64,000 bases of DNA from Watersipora subatra (lineage: Eukaryota > Bryozoa > Gymnolaemata > Cheilostomatida > Watersiporidae): positions 29,891,191 to 29,955,190 of the forward strand of contig NC_088708.1 of NCBI RefSeq assembly GCF_963576615.1. The letters run 5' to 3'. The position numbers and the translations under genes are program-made. Numbering within the stretch: position 1 is the first letter of the stretch; each line of letters opens with the position of its first letter. The notes below the pieces were generated by a model. It did not search any database and was not told the DNA's origin. It worked only from the letters and a program-made list of their open reading frames with translations. Below are positions 35,501 through 47,500 of the stretch, one piece after another.

Positions 35501-38500
35501 TGGTATAGCCATGAGAATGTGGGAGTTTTTCCCCTTTACTAAGCCTGATTGAGCTGGAAATCATCTGATTTTATATGATTAATATTAATGAGGATTTGGT
35601 AGGTTGTAAGTTTGTTGTGAATGGATATATTAACCCACTGTATGGTCATGTTTGATTGGCAGCCAGAAGAAAAGGAGATAGCAAGCTGTATGGAGCATTT
35701 GGAAAGTGTAGCTAAGGTAGGGTTACAAGGTTTTCCCGTTATATTTGTATAACTTTGTATGTAGTATATATATCATACTTATGTATGAATCTCAAAGTTT
35801 GTGTGTCTGTTGTTCTGTTATTCGGTACTTCAGTTTGTCCAGCTATAGCTATTAAGATGTTGAAATAAAGAATCCGTAGCACAAAAGATTTGATCTTGAA
35901 ATCTCCCATTCACCAGGCAAATACCTTAACAGTTAAGCTATGCGAGATTGATGGATTCGTCGGGCGATATATGTCGCTATATGGGTGAAAATACGATACC
36001 GCTCTCCGTTATGGCACAATGCAATTTTCTGCTTGCTCTCAACGATCTTATTAGTAAAAACCGTGGTTAACTAGCTTACTCAAATTAGCCATTGGCAATG
36101 TGCCAGGCTGATGGCAAGTGGCAAGCAACTACATTACCTGCCATTGTTTTATAAGCTGATTTTTAATACCCATGCAACCCCGGGCATTCCACTAGTGTAG
36201 ATATATATACTTATGCAGATATTCATATTGTATATGTACATGTATATATACATATTAAATGTATATATACAATCAAACTCGGATAACTTGCCCTCAGATA
36301 GCTCGAACACATGGTTAACTCAAACGGTTTTGTTTGGTCCGTTCCCACGTTCGCCACGTTACCATGGTCCGTTCCCAGTTGTATCGTATTGCTTTTTGCC
36401 ATACTCACAAGCTTTTTTGAATCATTGTTTAAAAAATTTGTCATCGCACAAGTTGCCAACTTCCCTAATATCTGAAGGAGTATGAAAGGTTTCTCACTCT
36501 GTATGTTATTTTGGTATGATGGGTTGTATTCCGCAATATGGTTTATGTTTGTTGATATTTGACACCCCTTGATGCTCTGTTTATCATTTGGCTCCATTAC
36601 AGGAGGGTAAATGTACAGGAAAGACACTGGTTGAGTACGACAAGAAGAAGTTACTGCATGCTCTGCAGGCCTACAGCAGAGTAGACTGCCAGAGGTGGAC
36701 TAGCTGTGTTATAGAGAGCCTGTTGGAGTATCTGACAATACCTTCACAGTAAGCTTCCTTCTATTATCACTCTCTTTAGTTGGACTTGCAGAATTTAGTT
36801 GAGTGAGTTCAGAGGATGCAATCACTTGATATTCATCTTCTCTTTGTCATCATTTGCTGTTTTATTTATACAGTGTGCTGACCCTAGTAGCAGAAGCTGC
36901 CGTACGACACGCCGACACACATGTAGCAGAGTATATGGTGTACAAGATCGGGGAACTGCCCGAGTCCGCTGTTGTTGTTCTATTGGACTACTTTTTAAAG
37001 TGAGTGACTCAGGCTATCATCTACAAATATATTGTCATCTAGCACCAGTTCCATTGCGTCGCTAGCCCTGCATGTGTGTTTGCATTTTACCTCTCCGACT
37101 AAACATCATTGTTAAAGAACTTAAATTTTTTATTGTATTATTCTTTATTGCTTTATTGTATAATTGTTTTATTGCATTTTCATTTTATGGCTTTTCTAAA
37201 AAGCTCAGTTGCCGTCTATTCCTAAGTGAGCAGATATCCAAGGCTTCTTATCAGGTTTTACTGATAAATCCAATTGGAATCATTTAAAGGAATTTAAATC
37301 ATTTTACAGCATTCTAGCAATAACTATGGACAATAAGTCCTTACAATCGGTCATATTTTGTGTGCTATAGTGTGTAACATAAAAAAATTATTTTGCATAA
37401 TTTTAGTTTGTCACTGTAATATCATTCTCACCTTTCGCTAAAGAGAACTGTTTTTCCTTGCTTCTAACAACTTGTTTAATTGTTTTAAATATCAATCTTT
37501 GACGTTCATAATTTGTAATACCATCTGTAGGATGTCAGTGGATCTTATTGGAAGACAGGTTTATGAACATTCACTGTAGTGCCAACTAACTATTTAATTT
37601 AGTAATAGAGCAGTTAGCTCGTTTTATGTTCACCTTGGTTAGCATCAGTTGTATTTGTATGCCTGCTAGGGGAATTCCAGCTGAGGAAGATGCGATGGAA
37701 ACAGATGTCGTTGGAGACCCGATACCTGATGTTAAAATTGCCTCTACAATGTGAGTTTCTTATTCATCCTTCTTGCTCTGGCAGCAGTTGTTGTTGTAGG
37801 TCTTGTAGGTCTGACCGCTGCCTGTTTAGGTCGAGTTTGAGATCTAATGGTATGGCTGCTATGCACAGATCTTTTGTCTGTGCATAGCAGCCATAAGTGT
37901 TGACATATATTTTGCGTGCCAGCTAAAGGCTTTGACACATTTGGAGAATTTAAGCAGGAAGAGCATTCGCATTAGCATTTTCACAAGTTGAAATAGTTTG
38001 ACTGATCGTAATGAAGGGTTTTACAGTGGGAAAGAAGTGGGTTGTTCTGCTCGCAATATATTGGAGTTTTGTGTTGAATAGCAACGTAAAAATATTAACT
38101 ATGGCTGGTGTAACCATGTTTCACTAGTGGGACATGTCAAAATATCACGGTTGTACATTTGTTGTTTGGTTGCCACTCTTCAACACATTCAATCGTCAGC
38201 TCATGTTAGTCTTCGGTTGACCATTAACTCATTCTCACCCGACTAATTTCGAGGCGATTAGCCCCAAATACCGCTCATTTTCCAGAAAGTTGTCGTAATT
38301 TAAATTACTACTGCAGGAGACAGACTTGAGATAATTTACTCATTCAAGTTTCACAAGAACCAGCCAAGTCTCCTCTTTCAAATGATATTACATTCATATA
38401 AACAACACATATCCCTTTTATGTAGATCCATGCTCAAAGAAGGTAGTTTCAGGAAGTTTCCGATTTTGAAAAAATTGTTATTTGCTGAAACAAAGTTAGA

Positions 38501-41500
38501 TTTGCACAATAAAAATTGCAAAATATACAAAGTTTGACAAACATTACTTATTTGTTTCATACAATGCATAGTTATGAATATTATTTATACACTAGCTGTG
38601 CCACCCGGCGTTGCCCGGGTAATAGAAAAGTTTTTGGACAGAAAATTGATCTGTATTTAACATATCGCTGTCCCAGTTCTCAAATCAGCTAACTGCAAAA
38701 AGGAAAAAAAATGAGATTACTGCATTTTTTGGGTGTTTATAGGGTTACAAATATATCGACAAATTTTCTTTGCCTAGTTTTTGTGTTTCTCTGAGATCTC
38801 AGTCATACAAATCAGCTAAATGGGTTTATTTCTACAATGTCGTTAGAGCTCAAACCAGTCAACTGGTTTTTTCAATACAGACTATATGCTGGGTGTTCGT
38901 AAAGTCCTGATGAAACTTAAAAAACTCATTACTAAGCCGGTTGAGATATGTTAATCAGATTTGTTTTGTTTTTATCAGTGATTAGTAAAGTTTTTTTGTG
39001 AGGAAATTCCCTTTTCCTTTGCAGTCTTGGTTTCAGGCAGTTGAAATTGCATATAATGTATTGTAAAGCTGTTTCATTGCATATACGCAACTCACAACTC
39101 AACACTGCTTCGTTGCAAGATTTGAACAAGCATGGAAGTTGCAAATAAGAGGCAAAACAAAAATTGTATTGAAAAAGTGAAGTCTTAAACCAGATATCTA
39201 GGTGAGTAGGTTTTGCACATTAAACCATATTTAAAAAAATCTGAACCTAAACTTTTACAGCATTTTTTGTCATCAATAATTAATCTTGTTTTTGAATACC
39301 GCAAAATGCTGCTCGTATTATTATCAGTTTTCCTTCTCTATATATAGCATTAAATATGGTATGTTGTAGCAAACCTTGCAATGATGTTGGTACCAACACA
39401 ACCAAAAGAATGTCATGTTATTCGCCACCTACCTAATATATAACCAAACAAAAAAAACTATGGAAGTCACCTTTGGAAAAAACACATCCAAATGTATAGT
39501 GAAATGACAAAAACAGGGCATTATAATCTGGTACGCTACACCAAGGTGAAGAAGCTTCTTTACTGCGCAGCTAGACCTCAAAATGTTTCTCATCGTGAGC
39601 ACACGAATAAGCCTAGTTTAAAATTGGATTCTGTTATAAGTAAAGCCCTGTCAAGAGGATCCTCATCTGAAATCAGATTAGCCAATGCTCTAGAAGACAA
39701 AAAGGGTGATAACGTTAGCTGGAGCAAAAGTGAAAGATCTCGAGTCAATGCTTCCTTTTTTGGCAGAAATAGACAAATAATACGTGAATTCGCTCCTAAA
39801 ATAGACTAAGCTACTATCATAAATTTGAGCTTATGTACCTTAATGTCGTAAAACTATCTGGTTGTTCATCTAGAAAAAGCAAATACAGTATTTGTAAACT
39901 ATTATATAGGACCTATTATAAACCGATGTAATTCTATGCGCTTGTGCATCTTCAGACGCATTGTTATACATCAATGATATACCAGTTGGCTGCTTTGTGC
40001 TCTAACTTCTAAACTACCCTACAGGATGAAAATATTCGTTGGTCATAAAAATTCGCAATTTCGCGAACAGTCAATCCCACGAATTATTAAATTCAGTGAA
40101 TAATTAGTTCTATTTTTAATCACAAAAGAGAATAACTACTGCATCAAATTGAAAACTAGTCGCTAGCCTAGTTTTTAATGTAAATACTAAACGTAATTGA
40201 GTTCCAAAACATTTTTAAAATCATTGCCTGAGCTTTGAGCTAACACCATTGGCAATGCATCACATTTATTTACAAAATTATTCGAGGTTGTCACAAGATA
40301 TGCAGAATGGCGTCATCGCGAAAATAGCCGCGAAGCACAAGTACTACACGTAGCCGAGTTCCAAAACTTCTTTAAAATCATCGCCAGGCTTCGAGCTTTA
40401 TTGCCATTGCGTCAAACTTTACAAAATTATTCAAGGTTTTTACAAGTTATTGGGAATGGCTTCAGCATAGCAAAAAAGCTCTTCTAGTCTTTTTACATTA
40501 GAATCAACTCCATCAATCTCTAATACCGAAGTCAAGGACGATCATGATTCTGATCTGGACATTATGGTATGTATTTGATTTGCAGTGCAGATACGTTTTT
40601 CCATAATCAACTGCATTAGTTAATTCTTTTGTTTAAAAACTGGTCGCTTCCATCAAATACTTCAGCTATTGTTTTTGTACTTCCTCAACACTCGTTAATA
40701 TTTTTTCTTTTTTGTGTTTACTGCAGATTGAGAATGAAACTATGAAGTTATATGATCTTACTTGATTATGCGTATGTCAGTTGCTCCTCCTCCGTGAGCC
40801 GCGCCCAGAATAATCCCGCTCTTGTCATAGCCTCCGGTCCTCCCTTTTTTCCAGCCGATCTCCCTCCACCGGAAACATCCCCTTCCTTCTTTTGTCCTTG
40901 ATCTCCTCCGCCCGTGATGTCGTAAATACAGATCGTAATTCCTGTTCGCTATTATCTTACATTTTCCCCTCAAGATTTATGCAAATCTTTAAAGACGTCG
41001 CCGCATCATGGGGGAGGGGGGAAAACAAAACTCGAAATTAGTAGAATTACAATGTTAGCCACATGAAAGTCAGTGAGTATAGAGACAGACAATATTTACA
41101 AAACAAAGAATAACCCATTACAGGTTGAGTTTGTCTGGAGGTTTTACAACTCTCCCGGCCTGTGTCTGATGGGTCTGTACACTCTGACGATGAGTATTAG
41201 AGGGGATGAGTGCTGGCTGAGACTGAAGACTGAGACCGGTTAATCCCTTACTCTCTTTGCGCTTTCTAGTGGGAGCCGCAGTCGGTGCCTGCGGAGAACA
41301 ACCGCTTTTCGATGGAAGTGACCGCTCAATGGTCCTATTCACTTGAGGAGTTTGTAACTGCAGAGGTGCGGAAGCAGGTGCATTTGGCACAGGCAACTGC
41401 CGAGGTATGGTATCTGTCGAGTTCTCTCTCCTAGGTAACATGGTTACCTGACTGGTGCTCGCTTCACTTCTAGTGTTCAGTGTAGGATGAGCGCTGTCTT

Positions 41501-44500
41501 CTCTTGATATACATCTCTCATCAGATGGGGGACGACTCAATGGGTTTATCAACTTGCACTAGTTTTCTGTTCCTGCGCAGCATGGTTCCATTGTCAGTCT
41601 TCAACGCAACTTCTTTGCCGAAGGACGCCATCACAACAGCTCTCAACGGCTTGGCTGAGGGGTCGTTGAGAACCACCCGAGTTCCAACAGGCACTTGGTC
41701 CCGTTCAACCCCCCTGTGCTGTTGATTGAAAGTATGAGCCTGCCTACCTCTGTAGTCAGCTTCATAAGCAGGAAACTTCTTTACATCTACTGGACTGTTG
41801 ACGAGATATCCCATTAAATTCAACCCTCTTCCCATGAGCAGCTGGGCAGGGGTATAGCCATTCTGAAAAGGACTGTCATCATAGCACATAATAGCAGATT
41901 CAATCTCAACGTTTTTTGCCATAAGCTTCTTGAATGTTTGCACCACTCTCTCTGCATGACCATTTGCTTGGGGGTTTCTAGGGGAACTGGTTCGATGAAT
42001 AATGTCCCATTTCTTCATTAGTTGAGCGAAGTTTTCAGAAATGAACTGTGGACCGTTGTCTGTTACAATAATGTGAGGTATCCCTAATGTACATATGACC
42101 TTGTTGACAGTTCTACACATCTCTGCAGCAGTGGCTCGGGGAAACTTTTCCGCAATCATGAACCGGCTATAATAGTCACTAATAACCAAATACTCATTAC
42201 CTCTCTCATCAACGGTGCAGAAATCCATTGCAAGCTGCCACCAGGGTCTCTCTGGGAGAGGAGTAGGGATCAATGGCTCAGTGGGTACTTTCCTAAAGCG
42301 AATGCATGTGTTGCAGCGCTTAACCATTTCTTTGATGTCCTGAGACATCCCTGGCCACCAAATCGCACTCTGGGCTCTTCTGAGGCAGCGGTTCTCCCCT
42401 AGATGCCCCCTATGAATGTCCTGCAGGACCCTCTCTCGTTCACTCAAGGGAATATACAATCTGTTGTAATAAAACAGCAATCCTCCCACAACAGTCAACT
42501 CCTCTTTGAATGAATTGTACTTTTTCAGATATTTAGGCAGATCACGGTAGTTTGGCCAACCCTCTTGAATATACCTCATTAATTGATTAGCTGTGGGGTC
42601 TGTTGAGAGGGCAATTTTGAGTAGCTCTCTTCTGGCTCGAGATATCGGGAGCTGTTCCATCATTTCCTGAATTAGTAAAGGCTCCGGTTCTGACACTTCT
42701 GTTCCTGCTGGGGCTCTGCTCAAAGCATCGGCAACTATCAACTTCTCTCCAGGGATGTATGTGACATCATACGAAAACCGCATCATGCGCAAACGAAATC
42801 TCTGAACACGAATGGGGAGTTTGAACAGTTCTTTCTCCGCCATAATCGATACCATAGGTTTGTGGTCCGTTTCGATTTTGAAGTCGCGGCCAGCTAGATA
42901 GTAGTAGAACTTTTTTGCTGCCCAACACATGGCCAGTGCCTCCTTTTCTATCTGGGCATACCGCTTTTCTGTGTCCGTAAGGGCCCGCGACGCCAATGCT
43001 ATAGGCTTGAAGCCATCAACAGTTTTCTGGAAAATCGCCGCTCCTAAACCATAGGAGGAAGCGTCAGTGGAAAGCCAAGTCTCGGCTTCCATATCAAATG
43101 GGACTAGCACTGGGAAAGAGATCTTTTGCTTCAGCACCTCAAACTCTTCGGTCATTTCAGCTGTCCAATACCAATCGTTATCTTTCAGCTTGAGGAGAGA
43201 TCTCATCTTGATGGTGTCATATGCTAGGGTAGACATAAACTTACCAAGATAATTGACCATACCAAGGAATCTCTTTAAGCCTTTCCTGTTTTTAGGGATA
43301 GGGAAATCTTGTATGGCTGATACTTTTCCTGGATCTGCATGTATCCCTGATTCGTCTATTACATGACCCAAAAAGGTGATACGAGTCTGAGAGAACTCAC
43401 ACTTTTCTTCATTTAGAGTAATGCCTGCAGAAGCCAGACGTGATAACACTTCTTTCACTTTACTGACGTGTTCATCTTCAGTTTCCGTATGAATTAAGAT
43501 GTCATCCATTTGACATAACACACCTTCAATGCCCTCCAAAGCCTTCTGCATCTCCCTTTGAAATATTTCGGGAGCCGATGAAATGCCAAATGGTAAACGT
43601 TTGCAGAAAAACCTACCAAACGGTGTGATAAAAGTAGTCAGTTTCTGCGAACTTTCATCCAACCGAAGCTGCTAATACTCGCTGTTTGCATCTAATTTCG
43701 AGAACACTCATGACTTATCCAGACTGGCTATTGTCTCATCAGTGGCTGGAAGCGGGTGGTAAGCCCTTTTTGCTGCTTTATTCAGGCGGGTAAAATCTAT
43801 GCATACTCTGATCTTCCCATCTTTCTTGGGCACAACTATACAAGGAACGCACCAGTCTGTGGGCTCTTCTATCCTCTGGATAACTCCAATCCTCTCCATT
43901 CGGTGGAGCTCTTCTTGTAAAGGTCGACGCCGAGCTGCAGCTATTTTTCTGGGAGTAGATTGAGCAAAAGGAGTTCTTTCAGCTGAATATGAACTCTGGA
44001 TCTCATGGTACCTAAGCCTGAGAACAATGGCGGAAACATCTCTTTCCAACCTGTTGACGAACCTTCTGCGATTTCAGACACTTGGAGAATGCCCAGCTGT
44101 TTGATGGCCGGTTTGCTTAACGGAGGACTAGCAAGCCCTTCAACAACGTAAACCCACTCTTTGTGGCGTCTTCCTTCATGAGATAGTTCAACGATAGCCA
44201 CTCCAGGTACTGTAAGCTTGGTGTTTCCCGCGCCGAACAATTCTCGAGTAGTAGGTGTCAGTTTCAACCCAAGAGCATCGCAGACACTAATTGGAATAGC
44301 CGAAACTGCAGCGCCCGAGTCTACTTTAAATCTCACATTTTTTGAGTTTATCTGTAACTCTACGTACCAGGCATTTTCTGTTTCCGAGATGGTGTCAATG
44401 GTGTCAATGTAGTTTATGCGGCTTAGTCATTGGTAACTTCCTAAAAACAAACTATCTACTTCATCGTCATTCTCCTCCAGTGCAGATACTTGCTGGGCTC

Positions 44501-47500
44501 TTTTGCACATTTTTGCCCAGTGACCTTTTCTCTTGCATTTGTTGCAGCTTGACCTTTCTGCCGGGCAGCGACCACCAAAATGCTTCCACTTTCCACATTT
44601 TGAGCATGGCTGGTCCTTTGCGTTACTGCTCTTGTTTTCCTCAGTGTCAGTCATTTGTTTAGACGATTTGGGTTTATATCGCTGTACCGAGTCTACATTC
44701 CCCGCATACTCTTTTTTACCGGGACCCAGAGCACCAGACGTAGACGCCATCGCAGCTACATGCTCCTGATTTGATACATATTGCTTCGCCTTTTGAATGC
44801 ATAACCTGAGTGTGAGATCAGGCACATCAATCAGGTACTTGCGAAGCTCGATGTCACGCACTCCCACCACTATTCTATCCCTTACCAAGTCATCTCGCAT
44901 ATCGCCGTAGTCACAATTCTCACTTTGAACTTGGAGTTGAACTATAAACTGATGAAGAGATTGGCCAGGTTGCTGAGTCATCTTATTAAACACTGAGCGC
45001 TCAAAAATAACATTTTTAACAGGCTCAAAATACGCATAAAAAAATTTGATGCAGTTGGCCAGTGTTTTCTTTTTGTCTTCGTCAGATGGCACGAAGGTGA
45101 ACTGATTGTATACTGGTACCGAGTCACTACCCATGGCCATAAGCATGTGACCGATCTGTTCATCTACAGTGAGTTCTCTTAGTTTCTTCCCAATCACATA
45201 TATATTAAACTGCTCTTTAAGGACTTTCCAAGCGGTAGCCAGGTTGCCCGAGGAAAAATCCAAGGGCTTTACGAACTTTTCAGGCTTGGTTTCACCACTA
45301 GCAGACATACTATGGATCGTGATTAACAGGGAACAAGTTAGATAACACCAAAATATATGAGAATGACAGTATAATTCACTATATTGTCTTTGAGAGTCAG
45401 GGTAGCAAAATTTTGCTCCACGCAAAGTACGCCTACTCCTGCGATATCTCAGCAAATATCCGATCCTTTGCCTCAACGCAACAGCTTCCAGAGAATCTGT
45501 GCCTTGTCGAGTTCGCCGTTGTAAAATACCGTCACACAAACAGCAACGTTTTACACGATTACGCTTGTAGGTTCGATATATTCTGACACCATATGAAGCT
45601 ATATGATCTTACTTGATTATGCGTACATCAGTTGCTCCTCCTCCGTGAACCGTGCCCAGAATAATCCCGCTCTCGTCGTAGACTCCGGTCCTCCCTTTTT
45701 TCCAGCCGATCTCCCTCTACCGGAAACATCCCCTTCCTTCTTTTGTCCTTGATCTCCCCCGCCCGTGATGTCGTAAATACAGATCGTAATTCCTGTTCGG
45801 TATTACCTTACAGAAACAACCTACTCCGATTTCGAAAACTAGAGACAAGTAGTAATATTCATCAACGCAGGAATATTGGCAGAGGCAACCAGTCAACCTA
45901 GACCCCTTCGACAACAACTCCTTGATATCGCTGTAGCAAACATGATTAAGTTATATATTTTCTTTCATGTATAGATATATTATTATTTATTACAAACTAG
46001 AGTGTACAAATAAAATATTTCAAATACAAATAAACTTTTATCAACGATGAATGGAGTAAATATAAACAGTTTAGTCCATATGGCGGTTGTCTAGCAATAA
46101 AATTAAACTGGTACTCTTGATATGTGAATACTAGCGTGTGATGGTGCTTTTTGACTTGTTATTTTGGTAATAGCAGCTCCGTCACTGTCTTGGGTTGGTG
46201 TTGAAGGTGATTCTCTCGCTACTACATGGCTGGTAAGGAAGTTATCATCAGAAATCTCCTTGTGGCTTACTATTGCAAAGTTCTGCCTGTTGGCCAAAGA
46301 TTTGTGCTCGTAAAGGCGTTTTTGTTCCTTTTTTAAAAACAGATATATTCTTCTCGTAAGTAGCTGCGGTCACTTCAACCTCAATTTCTAGACCTCCCTG
46401 AATAATTGGTGATCTTCTAAAAATGACATCTACCACCCTTGCAATCATTGTTCTTCGGTGTCTGATGAAAAATCCCTCTCTCACACTAAAACAAATAATG
46501 AAGCAGTAGGGATGGAAAAAATTAGTATTGCGTTTTACTGAAGAACCAAAGTAAAATTCAACTAATTTAGTAAATATAAAAAACTCATTACTTACCACAA
46601 GTTGTTAGCTTATCAAAGGCCTCCAAAGCGATGAATATTCGTGAAAACCTCTGGACGCAGCAAAAATGGTTTAACGTAGAATAGCACGATCGCCTCGCAG
46701 TTGTAAGCTAAATATAAACCGGAACACGCGGTGTGCGCATGCGTAGGAATAACTATTACTAGCCGCAATAGAGTTAACTTTTTCTAGAGAGTGGCAGTTT
46801 TAAGCCGCGAATAAATTCATCCGCGAATATGCATGAAAAGACAATTTTCGCGAAATATAACTCCGCGAATAAATTCATCCTGTAGGGTAGTTTGTGAACA
46901 AACCAGTCAACTGGAATTATGAAAAGTAGTTTTAGCCACAATGAATACTGATAAGATAAAAATATTTTACTTATTCACTGTCATCTTTGTCAGGATATTG
47001 TTTACTGGATTTTGAAAATTCTAACTAATATTAAAATGGAATTACAGAAAACCAAAACTTGTAATCCATTTTGTGAATTTTGCTTTGTGTCCCACATGAC
47101 TGGTTTGAGAACTCAGCCAGCGATATAACAACATTTGCCATTCTAACTTTCAAACTACATATCATGAAAAAAGTGTTTTGTCTTATAAACAATGAGAAGT
47201 AGTGAGAGTCGTTCGCCATTAGCCAGTTTAATAATGTGAGCGAACAGCTTCTCGTGACGTTATGCTATGACCCGCATCATATGCAAAGCAGTTAGGTATT
47301 GCTCAGATATAATGACTTATATTGGCAAACTAGCAATTTTATTTTTGTAGTTTAGTGGGTAAGGCGTCAGACTGGCGAATGGCAGGGTCCGAGATTGAAT
47401 CTTCTTCGGTACGGAATATTTGTAATAGAGATTTTAAGATCTATAGCCGGACAATCAATCCTACAAACCTACATACGACAAATATATATGTATATATGCA

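Larger units (their letters stand above)
40741..45812 (-). mobile_element. Ty3/Gypsy LTR retrotransposon, element 3 (complete, least decayed)
   Basis: Two 221-bp LTRs (40741-40961 and 45592-45812) with GAAAC on both sides (40736-40740 and 45813-45817). On the minus strand the LTR starts TGTAAG and ends CTTCATA. The primer site TGGTGTCAGAATAT (tRNA-Leu type) follows at 45591. A purine tract TTGAGGGGAAAA precedes the 3' LTR. The order gag - protease - RT - RNase H - integrase is complete. Only two nonsense codons and about two or three frame changes separate it from an intact element. It lies antisense to NOL11 in intron 11. Gag and pol are related to element 2, but it lacks the SGNH-like ORF. 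Confidence 0.95.
40502..45842 (+). pseudogene. two-exon 3' end of an unknown gene, split by Gypsy element 3
   Basis: Exon 40502-40566 (acceptor CATTAG, donor GTATGT) encodes STPSISNTEVKDDHDSDLDI-M. It joins in phase to an exon that starts at 40727 (acceptor CTGCAG). That exon is cut at 40740 by the retrotransposon and resumes after the GAAAC duplication at 45818 to a TAG at 45840-45842. The tail is acidic (Asp/Glu/Ser). Upstream exons were not found. The gene may belong to the CCCTACAGG-ended transposon. Confidence 0.4.
40012..46895. mobile_element. TIR element with CTACCCTACAGGATGAA ends, interrupted by Gypsy element 3
   Basis: Left terminus AACTACCCTACAGGATGAA at about 40010; its inverse TTCATCCTGTAGGGTAGTT ends at about 46895. 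Net length without the Gypsy insertion is ~1.8 kb. It contains two phase-matched exons on plus (40502-40566 and 40727 onward) and a minus-strand frame at 46489-46248, so it may have been coding. A related style of terminus (TACCCTAGG.AC) marks the element at 49287-50503. Confidence 0.6.
38666..47122. mobile_element. TIR transposon with CGCTG..AGTTCTCAAA ends, nested in Helitron-like copy c
   Basis: Left end CGCTGTCCCAGTTCTCAAAT; the right end is the inverse of CGCTGGCTGAGTTCTCAAAC. ATAT stands on both sides (…AACATAT / ATATAAC). Subterminal motifs AAATCAGCTAACTG, AAATCAGCTAAATGG and AAACCAGTCAACTGG occur at the left (38682, 38811, 38852) and, inverted or direct, at the right (46904, 47094). 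They resemble transposase-binding repeats. It contains a 105-codon frame, the CCCTACAGG-ended element and Gypsy element 3. Confidence 0.6.
38592..47495 (-). mobile_element. Helitron-like element copy c, split by a large nested insertion
   Basis: The 3' end is at 38592 (minus: CCCGGGCAACGCCGGG hairpin, then TGGCACAG and CTAG). The body runs to 38665 and continues at 47123 (ATATAACAACATTTGCC). In copy d these two parts are contiguous (rc of 58720-58790), which proves the interruption. The distal part contains a tRNA-like segment (47345-47410) and ends near 47495. About 450 bases of element are split by 8.46 kb. Confidence 0.65.

Noticed and set aside
37851-37895. microRNA precursor
   Set aside because: Arms of 19 bases with a 7-base loop are shorter than usual animal precursors. 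Kept only as an inverted repeat.
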